Of a DNA stretch of 64,000 nt, positions 55,586 to 64,000 are shown one piece after another. The translations under genes were made by a program, and so were the position numbers. The notes below the pieces were generated by a model. The model was not told where the DNA came from. It ran no database searches and worked only from the letters and a program-made list of their open reading frames with translations. Location: assembly GCA_038380435.1 (NCBI GenBank), contig JAWZYU010000008.1:75530020-75594019 (forward strand). Reading direction: 5' to 3'. Within the stretch, counting starts at the first letter, position 1. Each line of letters begins with the position of its first letter. Origin of the DNA: Ryuthela nishihirai. Its lineage: Eukaryota; Arthropoda; Arachnida; Araneae; Heptathelidae.

Positions 55586-57156
55586 GGAACCTCCTTGACG
55601 AGGGGGGGGGGGGGGGCTACGGTGCCTCTGAGAAGTTGGGCTCGGATCGCTGGCACTCTGGAGTTCTTGAAGTCTGGTAGCCCCCGGTGGAGGGGGGCTT
55701 GTTGAGGGTTGGCGGACCGTTTGAGGTGAGGCGTTCCAGTCTGCTTGTTGACTTGTATCCCAGCGAAGCTGGTGGTTGCAGCCTTGGTTGAGGGGCCGTT
55801 CTAAGGGCCTCGGATAGGGCTTGAAAGAACCGTCTTCTGCAGGCCCATTGGGGGGGTACTGCGGATTGAGTTGTGCACCTCTTCGCACACTCGTCCGTGG
55901 GCTCCCTGATGCGGTCTCTGTGATATTGAGGTGGACGGATGTTCGCTGGGTGCTTCGGCCCGTTCACAATGGAGAGGTAGAAGTTGGAGGCTCGCGGCCT
56001 AGGTTGGCCACCTTACGCCAGCGGGCTTATCGATGGAACAGCCAAACTAAGAGTCCCACGGAATTACATTTGGCCTTATAGCTTTTGCAGTGGAGGAACT
56101 TGGGTTCCTCTGCGAAGTGGGGTCCGGGTGCTGCGGTGATGCAAGCCCCGGTAGGCTAACGGCTTTGTCGGGTGTCGTGGGAGGGCCGCGGACCGGTTTG
56201 GTTCGTGCTGGTCCAGCGTTCCCCGAAGCGGCCTCGGCACGGTTAAGGCCGAGACGGCGAGCGGGCCGTGGTTGCCCGGCTCGATGGAGAGGACGAAGTT
56301 GGGGGTCATGCCGAGAGGATTGGAGTCCCTCGAGGTGTGGCTTTTCGATGGAAGCGCCTAGGAGCCTCTGCTGCAGAGGACTCTAAAAGTTAGGACTTCA
56401 TTATTTTTATCTTTGGCTCTAAATTCAAAAGATAAGATCTTTTATTTTATATATTGGCAAGTTTCTGGACAAAATTCAGTGAGTGTTGGGCATATTCCTA
56501 GGCAGCACTCAAAATTTTAAAAGATTCCTCTCTCACTGCACCTCAATGATTATATCTTCAAGCAGACTAATAAAACCAGGGGCGGGGGTGGTTCAGTCGG
56601 TAGCGCGCCAAGCTCGCAATCTGTAGTTCCCAGGTTCGAGTCCCAGCTGGGTCAGCGTTGAGATTTTTTGCCGCAAAAATTCCCCGCCCTGCCCACGGTC
56701 AGTAGGGGATACCGATGGGCTTGGAAAGGCCGCCGTCCGTCGGATGGGACGTTAAGCAGTGGCCCCGTGTGCGGGAGAGCCATACCCTGTGCACGTTAAA
56801 GAACACGCTGGATGGCCTTGACGGGAGGCTACCATCTGTCTCCCAACAGCTGTTCCAGTGGGTCCCCTCCCCCAACCTTCTCTGAGCCTTCGGGGTCCAT
56901 GTGACCTGGTCATTTAGCCCATGGTGTGCAAAAAAGTGCTGCTCAGAGGTAAAACAACCCAACCCAACTAATAAAACCCAAGTAGTGCTTTTCTCTTCAC
57001 AAAGGTCGTCTCCCGCTGTAGGCAGGCAAATGTTAAGGCAAGTTTAAACTGATAGGAACCTTTTTAGTTCATAGTGGTTTCAGTGACAATTCCCTCAAGG
57101 TGATATGCAGTCATTGTACTGCGGTGCACCGGGGTTGTCGCGAATTCTATATTCGT
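55586..57156 (+). mobile_element. Element G copy 2, with 10-bp target duplication
   Basis: Inserted in a SINE. tgtccgtcgg is present at 55576-55585 and 57157-57166, which fixes both ends. Without the nested SINE (56578-56966 plus duplication) it is about 1.17 kb. 5' end ggaacctccttgacgagggg, then a G run, then the GC-rich repetitive part (to about 56390), then an AT-rich part. No poly-A tail and no conserved ORF. Confidence 0.75.
56578..56966 (+). mobile_element. SINE, complete, 12-bp target duplication
   Basis: actaataaaacc is duplicated at 56566-56577 and 56967-56978. Inserted in element G. Confidence 0.93.
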
Positions 57157-57475
57157 TGTCCGTCGGATGGGATGTTAAGCCATGGCACCGCGTGCATGAG
57201 AGCCATACCCTATGCGCATCAAAGAACACGCTGGGCGGCCTTGAAGACAGACTACCATTTGTTTCCTAACAGCACTCCAGTGGGTCCGCTCCCCACAACC
57301 TTCTTTAAGCCCTCAAGGTCCTTATGACCTGGCCATTTAACTCATTGTGTGCAAAAGAGTGCTGCTAATAGATAAAACAACCCAACCCTTGGGGTCCTCG
57401 TGACCTGGCCATAAAACCCATTGTGTGTAAAGAAACAGTCGATTAGAGGTAAAATAATCCAACTTCTTGACCATA

Positions 57476-57860
57476 AGATTAAAGAACCGTTGCCAATTAT
57501 TTGATGAAAATGAAAATCTAAAACAAAATTACTTCAAGAATAAAAAAAAATACTCAATGCAATTTTTAAAACAAGTTATAAGTAGTGCTAAAAAAATAAG
57601 TGTTCAGAAGGAAAAACAATACTTTCGATATCGCTTGACTTAGACGTAAGCAACTTCCAGCGCCCTCACGCCATATTCCTTTACTCAAAAGGGTTTTTAC
57701 TTTGTCTCAATAAAATGTAGAAAATTTTTTACTATCAGTTGCCTAAACGTGGAAAATATAATTTACAGTCAAATGAATAGGTGACGAAAATTTTATGTAA
57801 ACATAAATGTTTCGCAGTACACGTGAAACTCTTTCACACACACACACACACACTGGTTAG
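57476..57860. other. AT-rich DNA with (CA)n, nothing recognised
   Basis: A short CA microsatellite lies at 57835-57852. Confidence 0.4.
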
Positions 57861-57861
57861 G

Positions 57862-58244
57862 GTTGGGTTGTTTTACCTCTGAGCGGCACTTTTTTGCACA
57901 CCATGGGCTAAATGGCCAGGTCACATGGACCCCGAAGGCTCAGAGAAGGTTGGGGGAGGGGACCCACTGGAACAGCTGTTGGGAGACAGATGGTAGCCTC
58001 CCGTCAAGGCCATCCAGCGTGTTCTTTAACGTGCACAGGGTATGGCTCTCCCACACACGGGGCCACGGCTTAACGTCCCATCCGACGGACGGCGGCCTTT
58101 CCAAGCCCATCGGTGTCCCCTACTGACCGTGGGCAGGGCGGAGAATTTTGCGGAGATAAATCTCAACGCTGACCCAGCTGGGACTCGAACCTGGGAACTA
58201 CAGATTACGAGCCTGGCGCGCTACCGACTGAGCCACCCCCGCCC
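57862..58244 (-). mobile_element. SINE, complete, 13-bp target duplication
   Basis: cacactggttagg is duplicated at 57849-57861 and 58245-58257. Confidence 0.95.
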
Positions 58245-58375
58245 CACACTGGTTAGGAAACTCTGGCCTAAACTGTCAGATAAAATACGCAACGTCATCT
58301 TCCTCAAAAATTAATTGAAAAATAAAATTAATAAAAATCAAACATTAAAGAAAGGACGTTGGGGCATATTAGAAG

Positions 58376-58550
58376 GATTGAGTTGACTTACTTCTAAGCG
58401 GCACTTTTTTCACACAATGGGATAAATAGCAGGTCACAAGGGCCCCGTGGACTAAGAGAAGGTATGGGGAAGGGGACTCACTGGACAGCTGTTAAGACAG
58501 ATGGTAGCTTCAAAACCATCCAGCGTGTTCTTTAACGTGCACAGGGTATG
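58376..58550 (-). mobile_element. SINE 3' half, old
   Basis: From ttgagttgacttacttct to gtgcacagggtatggc. The head half is missing. Confidence 0.75.
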
Positions 58551-58739
58551 GCCAAAGCCGTCTGAAGGGAAAGCCTGATGTCACGTGATTTGGGCTGCGC
58601 CACCGGGGTTTACCAGAGCAGAGGTACAGTCGAAGCGCGAGACTTGATTCTACGTGTGCTAGTAGTCACCATCAGGGGCGTAACGAAGGGCTATGGTTTG
58701 GGGGGGGGGGGGGGGGGGAAAGAAATCAAAAAATTTCCA

Positions 58740-59745
58740 ACTCGAAAATCAAATTTTGTCAACTGAGCAAATAATGTCTAATATTTTCGCTCCGGGGGAG
58801 AGGGGTTGAGAGAATTTTTCACAACTCTCATTGACCATCTCATTTTTGACTTCCACTTCCAATTTTGCCAACTAGCCATAATTTGACTTCAAACTTCCAA
58901 TTTTTTTTTTGGAAGTTTGACTTCCACTTCCAATTTTGCTAACTAGCCATAATTTCACAGAAATTATCCCAATATTTACATCTCGTCTGAACTGTAGCAA
59001 GTCAGTGGGAATTTTCCCTTGATTTGGCCAACTCTACTTAATTTTACGTAACCAATCCCAATCCAATCTTTACATCTCTCCTTATTTGTCAAGTCACTTC
59101 AAAATTTTCAAACTCCCCAATATTTTGCCAAGTTTTCTCGATTTTGTCTACTCTCCTGAATTTTACAAACCCAATCCCAATTATCACACTTCACCTATAT
59201 TTCACCAAGTGGATTCGAATTTTGCCAACTCGCCATAATTTTACAGAAAAAAATCGCAATTTTTACATCTTCCCTGAATTTGCCAAGTGACTTCGAATTT
59301 TATCAACTCTCCATAATTGCACAAGAAAGGCACAATTTTCACAACTCCACTGTATTTTATCAAGTCACTTCAAAATTTTCAAACTCCCCAATATTTTGCC
59401 AAGTTTTCTCGATTTTGTCAACTCTCCTGAATTTTACAAACCCAATCCCAATTATCACACTTCACCTATATTTCACCAAGTGGATTCGAATTTTGCCAAC
59501 TCGCCATAATTTTACAGAAAAAAATCGCAATTTTTACATCTTCCCTGAATTTGCCAAGTCACTTCGAATTTTATCAACTCTCCTTAATTGCATAAGAAAG
59601 GCACAATTTTCACAACTCCCCTGTATTTTACCAAGTGGCTTCGAATTTTGCCAACTGCCCTATATTTTGTTAAGTTTTCTCGATTTGTCCAACACTCTTT
59701 AATTTTACAAAATAAATCCCAATTTTCACAAATCGCCTATATTTT
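58740..59745. repeat. Satellite array, ~77-bp monomers
   Basis: Imperfect AT-rich units built on ccaagt-n5-cgaattttgccaact-n-ccataattttaca motifs. A higher-order unit of 271 bp is repeated (59090 and 59361 start the same caagtcacttcaaaattttc block) with very high identity. Open frames here are a by-product of the repeat. Confidence 0.85.
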
Positions 59746-62700
59746 ACCATCATCATCATCATCATCCTCAAGCAGCCATGGGCTACGGAGGTCCAACCAG
59801 ACCACGCAGTTTAATTCTCCAAGCATATCTGTCCTGAGCTACATCTGCTGCATCCGGCCACTGCACACCAATTCTAACAAGGTCCTGTTTGACATTGTCT
59901 GCCCACCGCATCCTAGGTCTCCCCCTTCCTTCTGAGGCCTCTAGGCACACTGTTCATAACCCTATTCGCCAATCTATAATTATTCATACGGGCAACATGG
60001 CCAAACCAGCGGAGTCTCTCTCTGCACAATATGCTGCTTAAAGGAGGTTGCAGACTCCTTTGCTTAACCTCATCATTAGTTACAAAGTTAAACCACCTAA
60101 TACCCAAGATACTGCGTAAGCATCTAGAATCAAAAGCATCTAGTTTCCTGTTATCTTGTTTACACAGCGTCCAAGTTTCACTACCATAACTAACCCTAGA
60201 AAGAACCAAACTATTATACAGTCTAATTTTAGTCTTTAGGTGTATACGCCTATTTCTCCACAATCTCCATAGATTCTTAAAAGTCCCGGCAGCAATACCT
60301 ATTCGTCTGTTAATCTCATGCCGCACATCACCAGTATCAGTTACATAGCTCCCAAGATAATTAAACTGTGACACCTGCTCAAGACTGCAACCATTCAGAT
60401 TAACTGAATCACAACCTGCCTGACCAATTTTCATCACTTTAGTTTTCTCTCTATTTATAACCAAACCTACTCTACTACCAGTCTCATCAACAGCTCGAAT
60501 GAAAGAGTTCATCTCATCAACATCATTTGCCAAAAGGGCTAAATCATCAGCATAATCTAAATCAGAAATTTTCGTATCTCCAGCCCATTTAAGGCCAAAA
60601 TCTTTCCCTCGAAGTGAATTTCGCATAACATAATCAACAACCAAACTAAAGAGAAAAGGAGACAAAATGCACCCTTGTCGAACACCAGAAGTAATGCTAA
60701 ACCAATTGCTACAAGACTTACCAACTCTCACACATGACTCAGTGTTATTATAGAGAGCTTTCATTATGTTAACTATCTTGTCAGGTATACCATATGATCT
60801 CACAATCAACCACAAATTATGACGATCAACAGAGTCGAAAGCCTTTTTGAAATCAACAAAGCTAGCAACCAAAGGTTTCTGAAACTCTAAACATTTCTCA
60901 AGAATCTGCCTAAGTGAAAATATCTGATCCACACATCCCCTACCACTTCTGAATCCACATTGCTCATCGCGCAATTGCCTGTCAACCAGATTCTTAATTC
61001 TATTAAGCACAATCATGGAAAGAACTTTACCTGGAACAGAGAGTAGGCCGATACCCCTATAAGTTATCACAAGAACTGCGATCACCTTTTTTGAAAATAG
61101 GGATAATAATAGCTCTGGTAAAATCTTTAGGAACCATGCCTTTATCATAAAAGTTATTCAAAATTTCAGTCATCCAAGTGGTAACCAAAACATTCCCAGC
61201 TCTGAGCATTTCTGTAGTAATTTCATCTACCCCTGGGGATTTATGAAGTTTCAGTTTAGAGATAGCCAAACTAACTTCAGATTGTGTTATAGGGCCAACA
61301 TTAAAGCTGCCAATGCATCTATCATCATTACAAACAATGGGAGTAGAACTAACCACATTGTTTAGAACATCACTGAAATGCTCAGCCCACCTAGCCATGA
61401 GAGAATCCTCACCTTCTATAACCTTATCTTGTTTATCCTTCAATCCCTGTATGCCTGTCCGTTTTCTACCACATAAAACATTAACTATCTGGTACAGCTC
61501 TCTGCTGTTGTGCTGCCTAACTGCTTCCTCAGCTTTGTCAGCCAAGCTATCAAGCCAAAGATTTTTATCAGCAGCTAACTGATCCTTTACACGTTTAAGC
61601 TCTCTGTAATCTTTTCTATTAGGACTAGTAGGGTACTGATTAAGGACATTCCTGCAGTTCCTTCTTTCTGAAATAAGCTCAATTGCCTTATCACTTAAAT
61701 AATTCTGCCTCCTCTGCTCCTTTTTTCCTAAAAGAGTACTGTTAGTTTCCAAAAAAGCCTGTTTAAAATGGCCCCATTCTTCCTCAACTTCAGTATTAAG
61801 CAAACCATGACCGTCATAATGACTAAGTAACCTATCATGGTAAGCTTTAGCTATAACAGGGTCATTCAGAGCTTCAGTATCAAAGGTAAATTTTTTAACT
61901 CTAGCACAACACTTTTTAAGTTTAAGTTGCAAGACACTTTTAACAAGGTAATGGTCAGATCCAATTTCAGCTCCCCTATATGCCCTGGTATTTCTAACAG
62001 AACTAGCCCATTTGCTGTTAATTAATATATAATCAATCATATTCCTATGCAGCCCATCAGGTGAAACCCATGTGTATTTATGTATGTCGCGGTGTTTGTA
62101 ATATGTGTTAGTTATTCTGAAACCATTGAGTTTACTTACCTGTAGGAGACGTTGCCCATTGCCATTGCAGCTACCAATACCAAAAGGGGCTATTACTCCT
62201 CCCCAAAGGTCAGAGTCGGTACCAACTTTGGCATTGAAGTCACCAAGAACAAGGGTAATATCTCCTTTCTTGACAGAATTCAAAATGTCCTGAAGTTGTC
62301 CGTAAAACCTATCCTTCTCATCCTCATCAGCATCCTCAGTGGGGGCATAACAGCAGATAACATTCAAGTTTTTAATGCTTGTCTGAAATTTTGCTGTAAG
62401 AAACCTTTCATTAATGCACTCATATCCTAGAAGAGCATCACTTGCATGTCTGCTGAGCAGCAGACCCACGCCTTGGTGATGCTTTCCAACCTCCCTCCCT
62501 GTAAAGAGAAATTTAAAGTTATTTTTAAGTATCTCACCTTTACCTGTCCATCTGGTCTCTTGCAAGCCTAGAATATCTAGGTTATAGCGCTGGAATTCCT
62601 GCATGAGGACATCAAGAGAATAATCTCTATGTAATGTCCTCACGTTCCACGTTCCTGCAGAAAGAAAATGATTAGTAGGATTTTTAAAGAAATTAGGTTT

Positions 62701-63340
62701 ATTGAGATTGGTAGGGCCAACAATATCAAACAGCCCCCTGATCGCAGGCATGGGGCAAAGACCCGTTCCTCCTCCGCTAAAGGCTGAAGTCACCGATGCT
62801 GGTAGGAACTTCAGGCACCACCTTTTCAAATGGACTTTTTCAAGAGCCACATGGCCTGCCTGAGACGCATTACTCCAGTTTAGGCTTGACGATGCCCAAC
62901 TAGCTAAGTAAGGTTCAGGTACCTGCGATGGCCTCTGATTAGGATTATCCACCAGCTGATATAAGGTATCCCATGCCTCTGTTCCCTTAGAGCTGGCAAC
63001 CCAGAAGCAAACAGAAAACACAGCGGCAGACTCTCCCTCAACAGAGGCCCACCAGTGCAGCAAGTCCAGGATCCATAATCAAGCTCAAATCCATAAACAA
63101 GTCCAGTCTAGTAGGTATAAATGGTCAGCACCAGGACCCTGTGAAGTTGACCACTCCTCAGCAGGGTTGAAAAAAAAGAAAAAATGAACCAGATCAGCAG
63201 GCCATACTGAACTGGCAGCCCTCCCGTTCCGTTCCCTTCCAAAAGAGAATCTCTCTTTTGGAAGGTACTAACCGCCTGCACCACGAGAAGGTGGGGTCGG
63301 ACATTAGGTGCTAGACCTGGCCGGTTCTGTGCATCATCAC
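59746..63340 (-). mobile_element. RTE-like LINE, nearly full length, inside satellite
   Basis: 5' region near 63340-63064, coding 63063 to about 59790, 3' end in a (GAT)n tail (59746-59765). The satellite array lies on both sides. No clean target duplication is visible; about 25 bp of array sequence appears missing. Confidence 0.88.
59790..63063 (-). pseudogene. RTE-like ORF (endonuclease-RT), two frameshifts
   Basis: A ~1080-residue LINE protein in pieces 63063-61057 and 61148-59913, then a short tail. N terminus about 140 residues with no recognised fold. The endonuclease follows: GTWNVRTLHRDYSLDVLMQE, LGLQETRW, CCYAPTEDADEDEKDRFYGQ, LGDFNAKVGTDS and EIGSDHYLVKS. The RT core has SPGVDEITTEML, SFVDFKKAFDSVD, GVRQGCILSPFLFS and LDYADDLALLA, all catalytic residues present. 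The C terminus has YGSETWT, a Cys-His patch (CRERLRWFGHVARM) and GLRRKG. An extra base near 61060 (ctataagttatc; ctatggttatc in copy 48806) and one in a G run near 59925 break the frame. The rest is open, so damage is recent. Confidence 0.9.
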
Positions 63341-64000
63341 TCTCCTTAATTTCACAAAAAGAATCCCAAATTTTACAACTCACTTGTACTTTACCAAGTG
63401 GTTTCCAGTTTTGCCAGTTTCCTTAGATTTTTGCCAAGTTGCCTCGATTTTATCACCTCTCCTTAATTTCGCAAAACAATCCCAATTTTTACATCTCTCC
63501 TGAATTTGCCAAGTCACTTCAATTTTTTCAAACTCCCCAAAATTTTGTCAAGTTTTCTCGATTTTGTCAATTCTCCATAATTTCACAAAAACAATCCCAA
63601 TTTTCACAACTCGCCCGTATTTTACCAAGTGGATTCGAATTTTGTCAACTGCCCTAGATTTTGCCATCTCGCCACAATTTTACAGAAAAAGAAATCCAAA
63701 TTTTTACATCACACCTGATTTTTGCAAAGTCACTCTGAATTTTGCCAACTCTCCTAAATATTGCGAAGTTGCCTCGATTTTGTCAACACGCCATAATTTT
63801 ACAGAAAAAAGATTGCAATTTTTACATCTCACCTGAATTTTGTCAATTCTCCACGATTTTGCCAACTTACCTGTATTTTACTAAGTGGCTTTGAATTTTG
63901 CCAACTACTCTAAATTTTGCCGTCTCTCCATTTTCGAAACTACTCTAGATTTGCCAAGTTGCCTCGATTTTGACAACTCCCTTTAATTTTGCAAAAAAAA
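63341..64000. repeat. Satellite array, continues past the window end
   Basis: Same monomer family as 58740-59745 (gccaagttgcctcgatttt, ccataattttacagaaaaa), less homogeneous. Confidence 0.85.

Larger units (their letters stand above)
55470..57462 (+). mobile_element. SINE (1.2-mer), split by element G
   Basis: Pieces 55470-55585 and 57167-57462. Starts inside the tRNA head at the B box. Its 3' end has a full tail at 57390 followed by an extra ~72-bp 3' end piece with its own tail. cttcttgaccata flanks the whole (55457-55469 and 57463-57475). Confidence 0.8.

Noticed and set aside
55370..55967. Proline-rich minus-strand ORFs of 172 and 116 residues
   Set aside because: They lie antisense in element G and the SINE fragment and are not conserved in G copy 1.
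59280..59935. Plus-strand ORFs of 140 and 115 residues
   Set aside because: They are read through satellite monomers and into the LINE 3' end. The repeating phrase is a by-product of the tandem repeat.
58740..64000. CRISPR-like array
   Set aside because: Repeats are imperfect, contiguous AT-rich monomers without unique spacers, in an animal genome.

Overview
The window is repeat-dense, AT-rich animal DNA with no bacterial-style genes. Long introns, many tRNA-derived SINEs, RTE-like and I-like LINEs, and Tc1, hAT and Merlin DNA transposons point to an arthropod, most likely a chelicerate such as a spider. The species cannot be fixed from the sequence. The only host-gene signal is two short exons on the minus strand (44599-44663 and 29641-29728). 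Both have canonical splice sites, and they join in the same reading frame across a ~15 kb intron. The joined peptide resembles the region just before the C1 domain of Unc-13 (Munc13). That name comes from memory of the family, not from a search.

Region by region. 1-5750 is an old minus-strand I-like LINE relic, split by two hAT elements and a SINE and cut off by a Tc1 relic. 5750-18851 holds two inverted copies of an unclassified ~2.4 kb element, called U here. U copy 1 contains an almost complete I-like LINE (6697-12606). U copy 2 contains a Tc1 element and a SINE. 18850-29600 is mostly intron-like AT-rich DNA with SINEs, a Tc1 relic split by a SINE, small RTE fragments, direct repeats and tRNA-like sequences. 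29641-29728 is host exon 2, with an RTE-like LINE fragment (29779-32008) 50 bp away in the intron. 32015-33291 is a GC-rich element, called G here. 33306-39183 is the second nearly complete I-like LINE, next to a Tc1 relic. 40280-44600 has SINEs and a Merlin relic. 44599-44663 is host exon 1. 45000-58600 is a dense SINE region with a truncated RTE, foldback MITEs, a second G copy and SINE dimers. 58740 to the end is a ~77-bp-monomer satellite array interrupted by a nearly full-length RTE-like LINE.

How the parts relate. The two I-like copies have complementary single-base damage: copy 1 has intact ORF1 and shifted ORF2, while copy 2 has intact ORF2 and shifted ORF1. Their bodies are nearly identical but their 3' modules differ strongly. 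The SINEs have target-site duplications, 5' truncation and CCCAA-type tails similar to the I-like LINE tail, so they were probably mobilised by a LINE of this kind. Two SINE insertions are head-to-tail partial dimers inside a single target-site duplication. Element G looks like an undescribed non-autonomous retroelement and shares a 5' hairpin motif with the RTE-like LINE. All family assignments rest on motifs read by eye; no database search was possible.
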